A stretch of 64,000 nucleotides of DNA from Cohnella endophytica. GTDB taxonomy: Bacteria; Bacillota; Bacilli; Paenibacillales; Paenibacillaceae. Numbering within the stretch: the first letter of the stretch is position 1; every line of letters begins with the position of its first letter. The stretch is from assembly GCF_003628305.1 (NCBI RefSeq), contig NZ_RBZM01000009.1, forward strand, positions 248,001 to 312,000. Direction: 5' to 3'. A program made the position numbers and the translations under genes. The notes under the pieces are model-generated. The model ran no database searches. It was not told the origin of the DNA and saw only the letters and a program-made list of their open reading frames with translations. Positions 16,123-25,892 of this stretch are shown here, piece by piece.

Positions 16123-17028
16123 TCAGCCTTTCACGCTTCCCATGACCAATCCTTTGGTAAAATGCTTCTGTAAAAACGGATACACCAGCAACACGGGTAC
16201 AGTCGCGACGAAAATCTGGGCGGCACGGGTGGTCTGATCCGAGATCATCCGCATTAACGACATATCCTTGGCGGTAATCGTCTTGGTATCGTACGCGGTA
16301 AGCGCTTTTTGCAAAAAGCTTTGCAACGGATAGTTCTTCGGATGGTTCATGTACAAGATTCCGTCGAACCACGAGTTCCAATGTCCCACGATGCAGAACA
16401 GCGCGACGGTTGCGATCGCGGGCGTAGCTAACGGCAAGACGACCTTGAACAAGCTCGTGAGGGGGCCGGCGCCGTCGATGCTTGCAGCCTCTTCCATCTC
16501 CGCCGGCAAATCCCGCATGAAGTTCATCAACAAAATGACGGAGAAGATGGGTACCAACCCGGGCAACACCAACACCCAAATATTGTTGACGAGGCCATAT
16601 TTCATATAAGTCATATACTCAGGGATCAGTCCGCCACCGAATAACATCGGGATGAGCATGAAGTAAGTGTAAAACTCCCTGCCCTTAAACTTTTGACTGC
16701 TTTTCGCCATCGGATACGCCGTGATAAAAATAATAAACAGCGTGAGCGGCACGGCGAGCACTAGCCGTTTAAGCGTGACGACGAATGCGTGCCAAAACGC
16801 CGTGTTTTGGAGCACGTATTGATAGGATGCCAGCGTCGCATCGACCGGCCAGATCCCGACTTTGCCGCTAGACGCGGCAAAGGAGGAACTAAAGGAGAGG
16901 GCGAGTATATGCACCAAGGGAAGAATGCATAGGAGCGATACCAAGCTCAGGAAGATCAGGTTGCCGCTCATGAACGCTTTTCTTTGCCAACTGGTTTTTA
17001 TTCCGTTCTTCGCCTTTGTTGTTCTCAT
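16123..17028 (-). CDS. ABC importer permease, LplC type
   Basis: A 301-residue permease of the LplC/YtcP group with six predicted membrane helices, the first at about residues 19-42. The EAA loop reads EEAASIDGAGPLTSLFKVVLPLATPAI and the protein ends in the usual VMGSVKG. It lies nine bases after the LplB-type permease and shares its operon. The LplC group serves oligosaccharide importers, often for pectin- or hemicellulose-derived sugars (family knowledge). No ATPase gene is nearby. Confidence 0.92.
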   Translation of the reverse strand: MRTTKAKNGIKTSWQRKAFMSGNLIFLSLVSLLCILPLVHILALSFSSSFAASSGKVGIWPVDATLASYQYVLQNTAFWHAFVVTLKRLVLAVPLTLFIIFITAYPMAKSSQKFKGREFYTYFMLIPMLFGGGLIPEYMTYMKYGLVNNIWVLVLPGLVPIFSVILLMNFMRDLPAEMEEAASIDGAGPLTSLFKVVLPLATPAIATVALFCIVGHWNSWFDGILYMNHPKNYPLQSFLQKALTAYDTKTITAKDMSLMRMISDQTTRAAQIFVATVPVLLVYPFLQKHFTKGLVMGSVKG

Positions 17029-17037
17029 GGCAGCTCC

Positions 17038-17970
17038 CTAAAAAATTTTATATTCCGTTAAGCGATAGGCAAGCCTATAGGAGATCACGATTAATACGAA
17101 GGAGACGATCGACTTGATCAGGCTCACGGCGGTCGATAACGAGAACATCATATCCTTGATCCCCAACCGGTACACGAACGTATCCAGGATATCTCCCGTT
17201 TCATAGACGATCGGATTGTACAGGTTATAAATTTGATCGAATCCGGCATCCAGGATGCCGCCGATGGAGAGCACCGTCATGAGCACCACGATAGGGGTAA
17301 TGCCCGGCAACGTGATGTGAAACATTTGCCGGAAATAGCTTGCTCCATCTACTTTGGCCGCTTCGTACAAGGAAGGGTCAATGCTCGTAAGCGCCGCCAA
17401 ATACACGATGGTGCCAAACCCGAAGCTCTTCCAGGTATCGGTTATGATCATCACGTTGGGAAACCATTCTTTGTCCCCCAAAAAGAAAATCGAGTCGATG
17501 CCGAACAGCTTTAATACATGATTGACCGCCCCGCCCGAAGGAGACAGTATCTCGATAAAGACGCCCGCCAAGATGACCCAGCTTAGAAAATAAGGAAGAT
17601 AAACGATGGTCTGCACCGACCGGACGAATAATCGGCTACGCACCTCGTTAAGCAATAACGCGAAAACGATCGGTACCGCAAGACCGAGAATGATCTTCAT
17701 GATCGAAATATAAAGCGTGTTGAACATGATCTGCTGAATATTGTCCAACGTGAACAAATGTACGAAATTGTCGAACCCCACGAAGCCCGAGCCGAAAATG
17801 CCGTCGGTAGGAATAAAGTCTTGAAAAGCCATAATGATACCGAACATAGGCACGTAAGAAAAAAGAATGAGTAATAAACAAGCCGGCAGCATCAGGCCAT
17901 GATAAGTAAGCTGCGTTTTCAACACATGCCGGTTTAACTTGCGTGGGCTATGCGCTTCTCTCTGCTTCAC
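17038..17970 (-). CDS. ABC importer permease, LplB type
   Basis: A 310-residue permease of the LplB group. The motif SYVPMFGIIMAFQDF near the N-terminus and the EAA loop YEAAKVDGASYFRQMFHITLPGITPIV are typical, as is the C-terminal TEYKIF. The start codon is GTG at 17970, seven bases after GAGGT. It lies only nine bases after the binding-protein gene 17980-19620 and is clearly co-transcribed with it. Confidence 0.92.
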   Translation of the reverse strand: MKQREAHSPRKLNRHVLKTQLTYHGLMLPACLLLILFSYVPMFGIIMAFQDFIPTDGIFGSGFVGFDNFVHLFTLDNIQQIMFNTLYISIMKIILGLAVPIVFALLLNEVRSRLFVRSVQTIVYLPYFLSWVILAGVFIEILSPSGGAVNHVLKLFGIDSIFFLGDKEWFPNVMIITDTWKSFGFGTIVYLAALTSIDPSLYEAAKVDGASYFRQMFHITLPGITPIVVLMTVLSIGGILDAGFDQIYNLYNPIVYETGDILDTFVYRLGIKDMMFSLSTAVSLIKSIVSFVLIVISYRLAYRLTEYKIF

Positions 17971-17979
17971 GGTTAGACC

Positions 17980-19620
17980 TCATTTCAGATTCTGCTGTGC
18001 CGATTCGCGCACTTCTTTGACAACCTGCTGGCCGCCACTGGAATCCCAGTCTTTGACGAAATCATCGAATGCATCGATAGGTTCTGCGCCCATAATCAAT
18101 TTCACATAGGCTTCGAGTTTCTTCGTTTCAAGCGCGCCCCATTTCTTTTTCATCGTCTCCGTGCCGGTGCTATAGTATTCTTCCTGCAAGACCAGATTGT
18201 TTTTCATATAATCGTTCAGAATGCCGGAAGCGCTGCCGGGTCCATACATCTTGTAAATAATATAGTCGTCCTCGGTGGGATTTTTCATGTAGCGCACTAC
18301 GCCCTCGTAATACATCTCGTTGGAGGGAGACATTTCGCCCACGTCTTTGCCCGCCAGCTTATCTAGGATGTTAAGATGGTACCCGATGTCCTCATGGGCA
18401 AGCCACGGCTTGACTTTACTGAAATTAGCGGGCATTTCGCCTTTTTCGTTTTTATGATATTTGAGGATGTCTTCTTTGCTGCCGTATGCTTTTTCGAACC
18501 ATAGATTAAACATTTGAATAAGCGCTTCGGGATGTTCGTACCCTTTGCGAATGACGTAATAAGTGTCCGGACCCGCAACGCCCATCACCTTGGCGTCTCC
18601 GCCGTCGGCACCGAAAATTTTGACGGGGACCCATTCGGCGCCCATCTCGCGATGGGAGGCTCCCAGCGGCCAATCGACCGCATACCAAGGCAACCAGGCA
18701 ACGCCTACTTTGCTGCTGTCGATCGCTTGGGTATACTGGTTCCAATCATTCGCGCCGAACTCGCGATTAATTAAGCCTTCCTTGTAAGCTTTATTTAAGA
18801 AGGCAAGCGCCGCCTTCGTTTCCGGCTGCGTGCCGCTGTATACGATTTCCCCGTTCGCGTTTTTCACCCAAGATTTAGGATGCGAACCGAAACTGTCGAA
18901 CAAGCCGATCAATTCGTCCAACGAGTTGCTTGTCGTAAACGCATAAGTGTCTTTCACGCCGTTGCCGTCGGGGTCGTCATTCGTAAAGGCTTGCATAACC
19001 TTATATAATTCATCGAAGGATTGGGGAACTTCGAGTTTCAAGCGATCCAGCCAGTCTTTGCGTAGCCAAGTGACAACCCCGGCGCTTTCAAGGTACCCCT
19101 GGGTCGCAGGCAACGCATACAGACTTCCGTTTACTTTGGACATGTCCATGCAAATGCCGGTATCCGCGAGAAGAATCTTTTTCGTTTTTTCGCTGGCATA
19201 CTTGTCGTACAACTCGGTCAAATCCGTAGCCAAGCCCGATTTAACCAGCATTTCGAACTGCTTGCGGTTGACGGCCATCAGGTCGGGGATTTGGCCCGAA
19301 GCGATTTGCAGATTCAGTTTTTCTTCCAGCTGCGAGCTGCTGACGACGAACATATCTTCGAAAGTAACCCCTAACTCGTCTCGGTATGCATCGATCCAAA
19401 CATTGTCTTCCTGCGTTTGGCCGGCGATCTTCTCACCGTTAGGGTCGGACTCCGCGGTTCCCACCGTTAGCGTGATACCGGGCTCGTATTTGCCCGCCGC
19501 CTCATTCCAATTGGATAGATCCTTGCTCTTGTCCCCTCCCGATTTGGCAGGCGAGTCCGAGCAAGCCGTTATAGAGAAAAGGGATGCCGCGGTGATTGCG
19601 CTTACAATAAGACGTTTCAT
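17980..19620 (-). CDS. Oligosaccharide-binding lipoprotein, LplA type
   Basis: A 546-residue lipoprotein; the lipobox is SITACSDS near residue 20. It belongs to the large binding proteins of the LplA/AlgQ group. A DPDGNGVKD loop near residue 220 resembles the EF-hand-like calcium site of those proteins. It binds an oligosaccharide and feeds the LplB and LplC permeases directly downstream. GAGGAGG precedes the ATG. A YesM/YesN two-component pair lies just upstream on the same strand (134-bp gap), the usual arrangement for a regulator that controls an Lpl importer. The ligand is not known. Confidence 0.92.
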   Translation of the reverse strand: MKRLIVSAITAASLFSITACSDSPAKSGGDKSKDLSNWNEAAGKYEPGITLTVGTAESDPNGEKIAGQTQEDNVWIDAYRDELGVTFEDMFVVSSSQLEEKLNLQIASGQIPDLMAVNRKQFEMLVKSGLATDLTELYDKYASEKTKKILLADTGICMDMSKVNGSLYALPATQGYLESAGVVTWLRKDWLDRLKLEVPQSFDELYKVMQAFTNDDPDGNGVKDTYAFTTSNSLDELIGLFDSFGSHPKSWVKNANGEIVYSGTQPETKAALAFLNKAYKEGLINREFGANDWNQYTQAIDSSKVGVAWLPWYAVDWPLGASHREMGAEWVPVKIFGADGGDAKVMGVAGPDTYYVIRKGYEHPEALIQMFNLWFEKAYGSKEDILKYHKNEKGEMPANFSKVKPWLAHEDIGYHLNILDKLAGKDVGEMSPSNEMYYEGVVRYMKNPTEDDYIIYKMYGPGSASGILNDYMKNNLVLQEEYYSTGTETMKKKWGALETKKLEAYVKLIMGAEPIDAFDDFVKDWDSSGGQQVVKEVRESAQQNLK

Positions 19621-19754
19621 ACAATATCCTCCTCGTATAACAGATCATCATTCCTGATTAAGCGCTTTGTATTACCTTGATGTTAATGCGTTTTTAGGCT
19701 GAAAAATAGTTACGCTTTCTTTGTATCTATGTACTTTTCGTTGGAAGTTATCCG

Positions 19755-21044
19755 TTAATCGATCGAAAGGTGCTTACGGTATTCCTGAGGCGTAATGCCG
19801 GTCATTTTCTTGAAAAAACGGCTGAAATACGAGGCATTGTCATAGCCGACATGGCGCGCGATCTCGTGAATCTTAAGTTTGGGATCTGCCAGCATTTCTT
19901 TGCAGATCCGGATCCGTTCGACCTTTACGTAATCGGAGATGTTTATTCCAACCTGCTGTTTGAATAAATGCGACAAGTAAGAGGAATTTAAATACGCCAC
20001 ATCCGCAAGCCTGATGAGCGATAAGTCTTTGTCCATGTTTTGGCTGATGTATTTAAGTACGATTCCAATTTCTCTGTTGATGCCGCTGGTCGCTTGAGAA
20101 GAGCGGGATGCTTCGTGCTTAGTCGTTTCGGGTAAAATGATCGAGCAGTCGAAATCGCAGAACTTTTGCATCGTTTCTTTGAACTGAATATACTTTGCGT
20201 GTAAACTTGCCGCGCTCGCGGCCTGCGTGGAATAGATGATGTTGACGTGCTGTCCCGCCAGATGATAAAAACTTTCCTGCATCTTTTCGTACAACACATA
20301 ATGGGAATTTAAGAATTGGACGGCTTCCCCATAGACTCCGCCATCAATCTTGATCTGCGCCAGCAATGTAACCTCCGACATCCCTGTCTCCACCAGTTCA
20401 TAAGAGAAATGCGGTTTCAGGAATTCCGCCAGCGATGCCTCGAGCGCCATCATCGCAAAGGCTCGCTGCGAGACGTCCCGCACTTCGATCGCAAGCAACG
20501 CCATTTCCATCGGACGCGTGTAATCCAATGCGCTGCCTACTCTTACTACGAATTCATCCAAACCGACTTCGCCGAACAACAGGCCCCGCAGATGGCTGTT
20601 TCTAATCGCGCCATCCCACTTTTGAGATTGCAGCTTTAGCTTTTCCGACAGTCTAAACATCTCTTGGTCGCTTTCCGCCTCCGCGATCGCCTTTTCCACG
20701 GCATCGAATAAAACCTCGTCTCCCTCGCTTTTCAGCACATAGGCCGTCACCTCGAAGTCGATGGCTTTTTTGGCGTACTCAAAATTGTCATGGGCGGATA
20801 ACACTAGTTTTTTCGTCTGAGGATGATAGACCGAAACTGTTTTCAATAAATCGAGTCCCGATACATATGGCATGCTGATGTCCGTCAACAAAATGTGAAA
20901 GCTTCCCCTTGCCATCAATTCAAGGCATTCATCCACGGAATAAGCTTTGTATACCTCGACCCTGCCGCTGAAATGCTCCGAAATGGCTTGTTCAAGCCAA
21001 TCGGTTATGGCCGCTTCGTCGTCGACGACAATCATTCGATACAT
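19755..21044 (-). CDS. Response regulator with AraC DNA-binding domain, YesN type
   Basis: A 429-residue response regulator. The receiver domain has phosphorylation site D55 (LLTDISMP) and acidic pair DDE near residue 8. A middle linker domain of about 200 residues follows. The last ~100 residues form an AraC helix-turn-helix pair (LADVAYLNSSYLSHLFKQQVG and ARHVGYDNASYFSRFFKKMTG). A longer frame starts at 21107, but GGGAGG favours the ATG at 21044, which overlaps the kinase gene by 13 bases. It probably activates the lplABC-type genes immediately downstream. Confidence 0.92.
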   Translation of the reverse strand: MYRMIVVDDEAAITDWLEQAISEHFSGRVEVYKAYSVDECLELMARGSFHILLTDISMPYVSGLDLLKTVSVYHPQTKKLVLSAHDNFEYAKKAIDFEVTAYVLKSEGDEVLFDAVEKAIAEAESDQEMFRLSEKLKLQSQKWDGAIRNSHLRGLLFGEVGLDEFVVRVGSALDYTRPMEMALLAIEVRDVSQRAFAMMALEASLAEFLKPHFSYELVETGMSEVTLLAQIKIDGGVYGEAVQFLNSHYVLYEKMQESFYHLAGQHVNIIYSTQAASAASLHAKYIQFKETMQKFCDFDCSIILPETTKHEASRSSQATSGINREIGIVLKYISQNMDKDLSLIRLADVAYLNSSYLSHLFKQQVGINISDYVKVERIRICKEMLADPKLKIHEIARHVGYDNASYFSRFFKKMTGITPQEYRKHLSID

Positions 21045-22753
21045 GGATCCGAACCTCCCGTTTCCGCGTCCTGCGAGCGATAAGGAATATGAATCTCTAC
21101 CTGACATCCTCCACTGACGGCATTGGTTACCGACACGCCATAATCGGTCCCGAATTTGATTTTTAACCGCTTGTTGATGTTATAAATGGCAGAGTCGGAT
21201 GGCGCATCCGGCAGCAAAAGTTCTTTCTTGAATTTCTCTAACAATTCATCCTCTATCCCTTTGCCATTATCCGAGATGCGGATAATCAGTTCTTGGCCCT
21301 CCTGCCTAATCGTTAACGCAACCTGTAGACTTTCGCGTTTGTACCCCATACCGTATTTAAAGATGTTTTCTACGAAGGGCTGCAGAATAAGCCGCGGTAC
21401 CTCCACCTGCAGAAGGGATGGATCTTCGCAATGCACGTCAATGGATACCCTGGAGCCATAACGTTTTTTCATGATGTTCATATACACTTCCGTGTGCAGC
21501 ATTTCTTCCCGCAACAGCACGTCGCTGCTCGAATTTTTGGTTAGAAATTTGTAGTACTGACTCAAACCGATCGAAAATTCTTCTGCGTTCTCGTTGTCGC
21601 CCTCTTTGATCATGTGATGCAAAACATAAAAGCTGTTATATAAGAAGTGCGGGTTGATTTGCGATTGTAATTGCTGGTAAATGGCGCGCTGCGCGTAGAT
21701 CTCTTTGATATAGTTTTCAGTAATTAAGTCGCTCAGCTTCGCGGACATCGTGTTGAAGTTTCCGTAAAGATAAGAGATTTCATCGTTGCTCTTGCGTTTA
21801 AGCCGCGTCGAGAAGTCTCCTTTCTCGACTTGCTTAAATCCATCTATCAACATCCGAATCGGTTTTTTGATCAGCTTGCCGACCACTATAAAGTAAGAGA
21901 CGATCGCCGCCACCGTACAAAAAAGCACGAAAAACATGCTCGTATAAAAACGTTGCAAAAAGGAATAGACGCTAGAGGTAGGAACTAGACTATACAGGGT
22001 GAAATCCCCAAGAGAAGAGTTCGTTTGAATCAATAAGTGATGGGGGATATCCGTATTCTTGATCGCAAAGTCGGCTTGGATCAACTCCCGCGCAACCTCG
22101 CTTGCCGTATCGTACAAATACGTTTCTTCGTTGCCGTGAAAAGCGAAAATCATATCCTCTCTCGCAAAACTCTTCCGGGAATTCACGAGCTTCCATAATT
22201 TTTGCATGTCGATTTCCGCCGCTATGTTGACGGCTCCATCTTCCGAGTATCCGCTTTTGGACGTGATGAACATTCTCCCGTCCCACGCCGCGACGCGTTT
22301 GTAATCGCGGTAGAAGGACCTGATTTTGTTATTCTCTTCCGCATTGAAATCTTCCAATCCGTTCTTTGCCGAGAAACGCCTGTCGGCAGAAGGGATGTTC
22401 GCCCACACATCCGAGAAAAGCCTGCTCGTATCCAGCGTATTTTGGAATCTTTCCCGAAAGCGATTGATTGCGGAGATTCCGCTATAGTCGATCCCATCGG
22501 GACCGCCAGCGTTTAGCTCATTCCAGTCGCTCATATTGGATATCTTGAACAATTGTTGCTTTACGTAATCGATATCGCTCTCCACCGTCTTCATCAATTC
22601 ACTCTGATTTTGGCGGATCGATTCCATTGCATTGACCTTTAAGGAAGTCATGCTTTGAAAGAAAAAAATGAGCATACCGATAACCACCGGTATATTTACC
22701 AGCAGCAGAATCACGATCAATTTAGAAAAAAAAGAATTTCGGAGCTTATTCAC
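21032..22753 (-). CDS. Sensor histidine kinase, YesM type
   Basis: A 573-residue membrane kinase. The first membrane helix is at about residues 10-32, an extracellular sensor runs to about 265, a second helix covers about 268-290, and a HAMP domain follows. The phospho-acceptor motif is QLQSQINPHFLYNS, and the ATPase domain carries ILQPFVENIFKYG and ISDNGKGIEDE. The start is GTG at 22753, some ten bases after GGGGGG. It pairs with the response regulator 19755-21044. Directly upstream lies the orphan binding protein 22840-24165, which could present ligand to this sensor (inference). Confidence 0.92.
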   Translation of the reverse strand: MNKLRNSFFSKLIVILLLVNIPVVIGMLIFFFQSMTSLKVNAMESIRQNQSELMKTVESDIDYVKQQLFKISNMSDWNELNAGGPDGIDYSGISAINRFRERFQNTLDTSRLFSDVWANIPSADRRFSAKNGLEDFNAEENNKIRSFYRDYKRVAAWDGRMFITSKSGYSEDGAVNIAAEIDMQKLWKLVNSRKSFAREDMIFAFHGNEETYLYDTASEVARELIQADFAIKNTDIPHHLLIQTNSSLGDFTLYSLVPTSSVYSFLQRFYTSMFFVLFCTVAAIVSYFIVVGKLIKKPIRMLIDGFKQVEKGDFSTRLKRKSNDEISYLYGNFNTMSAKLSDLITENYIKEIYAQRAIYQQLQSQINPHFLYNSFYVLHHMIKEGDNENAEEFSIGLSQYYKFLTKNSSSDVLLREEMLHTEVYMNIMKKRYGSRVSIDVHCEDPSLLQVEVPRLILQPFVENIFKYGMGYKRESLQVALTIRQEGQELIIRISDNGKGIEDELLEKFKKELLLPDAPSDSAIYNINKRLKIKFGTDYGVSVTNAVSGGCQVEIHIPYRSQDAETGGSDPCIE

Positions 22754-22804
22754 TCATCGCCATCCCCCCGAATTTCAGCTTCCTTCCTTGCCGTTTATAA
22801 AAGC

Positions 22805-22825
22805 GACCTCCCGTATAGGGAGGTC
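22805..22825 (-). terminator. Stem-loop after binding-protein gene 2
   Basis: An 8-bp stem (GACCTCCC with GGGAGGTC, loop GTATA) with a CGCTTTTA tail on the minus strand, 14 bp after the stop codon at 22840. The loop differs from that at 14573-14593 while the stem is kept, which suggests the structure is under selection. Confidence 0.6.
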
Positions 22826-22839
22826 ATTTCCTTGAAATC

Positions 22840-24165
22840 CTATTTGCTTTTCAGCAGCTCATCGCGTTTCTGATCTATTTTCTTCATGAATTCTTCCGCC
22901 GTCATTTTTCCGCGGGAAACAAGGGATTGCAGCGACATCATCTCGCTTGTCAGCTCCGCCGGGTAAACGTTGTCCGGCCAGAAAATCGTGCTCGGCTCGT
23001 TCGCCAAATCCTGCATCGTTTTCACTAACGGATCGGATACGTATTCGTTCACGTCGACGTCGTTCACGACGGTAATCCGCGCTTCGCCCGACTTGATTTT
23101 GTTGATTTGCTCTTCCTTGCTCATCAGGAACTTGATGAAATCGGCCGTTTCCTTGGCGTGCTCCGAGTAATTCGTCACGACGAACGCCGCGCCTACGCCG
23201 CCCGGGCCTCCGTCATGAATCTTAACGTCTTCGCTGAAGTCCGGAATTTTCATGAAGCCCATATTGTCGCCCATCGCTTCGCTGAAGTTCGTAATATCCG
23301 AATTCGCCCCGACCGTCATGCCCAGCTGTCCTTGAATAAACAATTGCCGAACGGAATCGTCCGCGATGACCAAATCTTTCGAGAACAGCTCGTGCCAGCC
23401 TTTCATTACGTTGACCAGCTTAGGATCGGAGAAGTTCGACGTGCCTTTGACCAGGCTGTCCAGTCCGGGGGTGTCCACCGTCTGGGCAATCCAATAGTCA
23501 GGCACATGGAGGAAGCTGTCTTTAAATAAACCGAGCGGGGTAACGTTTTTCGATTTGATTTTTTGCAGCATGGCTACGAACTCTTGGAAGTTTTTCGGAC
23601 GTTGCGCGATCGGATCTACGCCCGCGTCGGCGAAGATTTTTTTGTTATACGCAAGCAGGAACGTGCCATCCGTTCCGAACGGAACGCCATAGGCTTTGCC
23701 GTCCGCCGTGAAGTCTTCCGTCGTTGCGCTCCAACCTACGATTCTGGATCTTTCTTCGCTCGTAAAGTACGGATCCATCGGCTCCAGAAACTGCTTAAAG
23801 CGGAGCATGTACGACCCGGACCAGAGTACGGTCATGTCGGGACCGTTCTTGGCGATGCTGGCCGTCTGGAATTTGGCGAACAGCTCGTCTCCCGAAGGAA
23901 CGTCTTGTACGTCGATCTTGATGTTCGGATGCGCCGCTTCATAGCGAGCAACCGCTTGGGAAATATAGAAGTCTTCTTTTTTCTTGGATTTGTTATTTTC
24001 GTCGATCGTTGCGTACCCGGAGTTCCAAAACACGATTTTTATTTTCTTGTCCGCGTCCCCGCCCGTAGAAGCGCTTTCATTCGTGCCCTTCGAGCAGGCG
24101 CCGAGCATCAGCGACAGCACTATAATTAACGAAATACTGATTACGGACCCTCTTTTTAATCTCAT
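22840..24165 (-). CDS. Orphan sugar-binding lipoprotein, copy 2
   Basis: A 441-residue lipoprotein with lipobox LMLGACSKG, near-identical to the protein of 14609-15940; about six substitutions are visible and the C-terminus lacks the last two residues. The longest frame starts at 24243, but the duplicated start context favours the ATG at 24165. No permease gene is next to it; it stands between two YesM/YesN pairs. It could share the permeases of copy 1, or serve as a ligand-presenting protein for one of the flanking sensor kinases, as known for other binding protein/kinase partnerships (e.g. XylFII-LytS). The second idea is inference. Confidence 0.9.
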   Translation of the reverse strand: MRLKRGSVISISLIIVLSLMLGACSKGTNESASTGGDADKKIKIVFWNSGYATIDENNKSKKKEDFYISQAVARYEAAHPNIKIDVQDVPSGDELFAKFQTASIAKNGPDMTVLWSGSYMLRFKQFLEPMDPYFTSEERSRIVGWSATTEDFTADGKAYGVPFGTDGTFLLAYNKKIFADAGVDPIAQRPKNFQEFVAMLQKIKSKNVTPLGLFKDSFLHVPDYWIAQTVDTPGLDSLVKGTSNFSDPKLVNVMKGWHELFSKDLVIADDSVRQLFIQGQLGMTVGANSDITNFSEAMGDNMGFMKIPDFSEDVKIHDGGPGGVGAAFVVTNYSEHAKETADFIKFLMSKEEQINKIKSGEARITVVNDVDVNEYVSDPLVKTMQDLANEPSTIFWPDNVYPAELTSEMMSLQSLVSRGKMTAEEFMKKIDQKRDELLKSK

Positions 24166-24317
24166 GGAAAGCTTCCCTCTTTCGTTAGTTGATGTCTTGA
24201 ATCCAAGTATAGAAGCTTTCCGAAAGCAGATGAATGTCCGCAACCAACCATTTCGCTTATCATTTTATATCCGAAGCGGAACGGATTTATCATTTTATGC
24301 AGCCGTATTGACCGTTA

Positions 24318-25892
24318 TTAATCCGTTTCCGTATCGGTATCCGCGTAATGCGACGGAGCGACGCCTTTGATTTTCTTGAACATTCGGGTAAACGAGCTCA
24401 GATTCAAGTATCCGAGCTTATCGGAAATTTCGGTCAGCGTCATTCCGCTGCGGATCATCGTTTCGGCTTGCTCCACCTTGGCCGCGAGAACGGCGGTGCT
24501 GAAAGAGACCCCCTTCTCCTCCTTATAAATCCTGCTGAGATAGACGGGGCTTACTTTAAGGAGCGAAGCGATGCCGTTTAGACTGATTTCCTCGAATCCA
24601 TGCTCCTGAATGAACAACTCGGTGGCCTCGACGAATTTCTTTCTTTCCTGACCGTGCTTCTCTTTGGCTGTCGGGTCCTGCAAAGCCTGAATGGCATTAG
24701 CTAACAAATGAACGGCTTGCGTTAACGAAACGCAGTCGAGTAGCTCGGACCGCTGAAAATGCGCCTCGAGCGGGCGTCTTCCCGACATTTCGCCGATCTG
24801 CTTAAGTTGAAACAGGATGTCCTCCAGTACGTTGCGTACCAGTACCGGTTTGGGATACGGCGGTCCGATGGCTTGCTTCAGATCGGCGAGCACTTCTCCC
24901 GCCTGCTCGAACTGATAGCCGGACAGCTTGTTCGTAATGGACTTTTTCCACCGAAACACGGCATCGGAAAGCGAGGATTCCGGCAGCTCGCCCTGGAACA
25001 AGCGGTCATTCTCGCGATAATATTTGAGGCTGAGTAACTCGCCGGCTTTACGGTCGTACTCGATCCACTCCCGCCAGTCCGTAAACTTCGCGCTTACTCC
25101 GATGGATAGGGAATACCCCAGATATTGCGCAACGGAATCGATCAACGATTTCGGTTCGATCTCCAGACCGTTCCCGCCGTGTAACAGGACATGCCAACGG
25201 TTCTCTTGGATGTTCTCCACGAATCCGATCAGCTTGCCCCGGTAAAGCTCGACTGCCATATTATCGATCGAGCGTCCGATTTTAACGACTTCCTGCGAGG
25301 TTAAAATCGAATCGTTCGGGGAATTGTCTAAAGAAACGACCCAAGCCTGATATTGTCCTGCTTGCACGAAAGATTTGAACTCGCCCAATTTCTCGGCGAA
25401 ATCTTCCGTCTCCAAGCCATTATACAAGCCATGCAGCCAATCTCTCAGCAAACCCGCTTTGCGAATGAAACGCGAGCCCGCTTCCGCTGTCTCTTGCTCC
25501 GGCTGCTCCAGAAGCCTGGATTTCATCCTGTCCGTTAACTGCTTCAAAATTCGTTGAAGCTCTTCGATTTCCATCGTCGATTTGACGATGAAATCGTGAA
25601 CGCCCAGACGCAGCGATTTGCGAACCGTTTCGAAATCTTGATTGCAGGTCAAAATAATGAATTCGCCGTGGGGATTAAGAGGTTTCACCTTTTCTATAAA
25701 ATCGAGCCCGTTCATTTTGGGCAGCAAAATATCCACGAGCGCGATGTCGGGCACGAACGTCTCGTACAGCTCTACGGCTTCGGCCCCATCCCTTGCTTCG
25801 CAGACGACTTCCAGCCCCATCTCGGACCAGGGGATCAGCGACTTGATTCCCATTCTGACCAGCATATCATCTTCCACGATCATGACTTTCAT
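24318..25892 (-). CDS. Response regulator with AraC DNA-binding domain, YesN type (second pair)
   Basis: A 524-residue response regulator. The receiver begins MKVMIVEDDM with phosphorylation site D54 (ALVDILLPKMNG). A long middle section of about 300 residues separates it from the C-terminal AraC helix-turn-helix pair (IASLLKVSPVYLSRIYKEEKG and SDKLGYLNLSSFTRMFKKIKG). The gene overlaps the upstream kinase gene by four bases (ATGA), so the two are translationally coupled. GGAGGGG lies inside the kinase gene before the ATG. Likely targets are the downstream orphan binding protein and possibly the importer of copy 1. Confidence 0.92.
   Translation of the reverse strand: MKVMIVEDDMLVRMGIKSLIPWSEMGLEVVCEARDGAEAVELYETFVPDIALVDILLPKMNGLDFIEKVKPLNPHGEFIILTCNQDFETVRKSLRLGVHDFIVKSTMEIEELQRILKQLTDRMKSRLLEQPEQETAEAGSRFIRKAGLLRDWLHGLYNGLETEDFAEKLGEFKSFVQAGQYQAWVVSLDNSPNDSILTSQEVVKIGRSIDNMAVELYRGKLIGFVENIQENRWHVLLHGGNGLEIEPKSLIDSVAQYLGYSLSIGVSAKFTDWREWIEYDRKAGELLSLKYYRENDRLFQGELPESSLSDAVFRWKKSITNKLSGYQFEQAGEVLADLKQAIGPPYPKPVLVRNVLEDILFQLKQIGEMSGRRPLEAHFQRSELLDCVSLTQAVHLLANAIQALQDPTAKEKHGQERKKFVEATELFIQEHGFEEISLNGIASLLKVSPVYLSRIYKEEKGVSFSTAVLAAKVEQAETMIRSGMTLTEISDKLGYLNLSSFTRMFKKIKGVAPSHYADTDTETD

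Larger units (their letters stand above)
22778..24239 (-). repeat. Copy 2 of duplicated binding-protein segment
   Basis: The counterpart of 14548-16014, in the same orientation and about 8.2 kb away. It includes the hairpin at 22805-22825 and a relic of the permease ribosome-binding site after the gene, but the permease genes themselves are absent and the GTG of a sensor kinase follows. This indicates that copy 2 derives from a binding-protein/permease operon like copy 1. Confidence 0.85.

Noticed and set aside
19645..19665. AAGCGCTT-containing stretch upstream of the LplA gene considered as a cre box
   Set aside because: It differs from the CcpA consensus at two fixed positions, including the TG start, so I did not call it.
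14548..24239. The binding-protein duplication considered as a mobile element
   Set aside because: No terminal inverted repeats, target-site duplication or transposase gene accompany either copy; both are in the same orientation.
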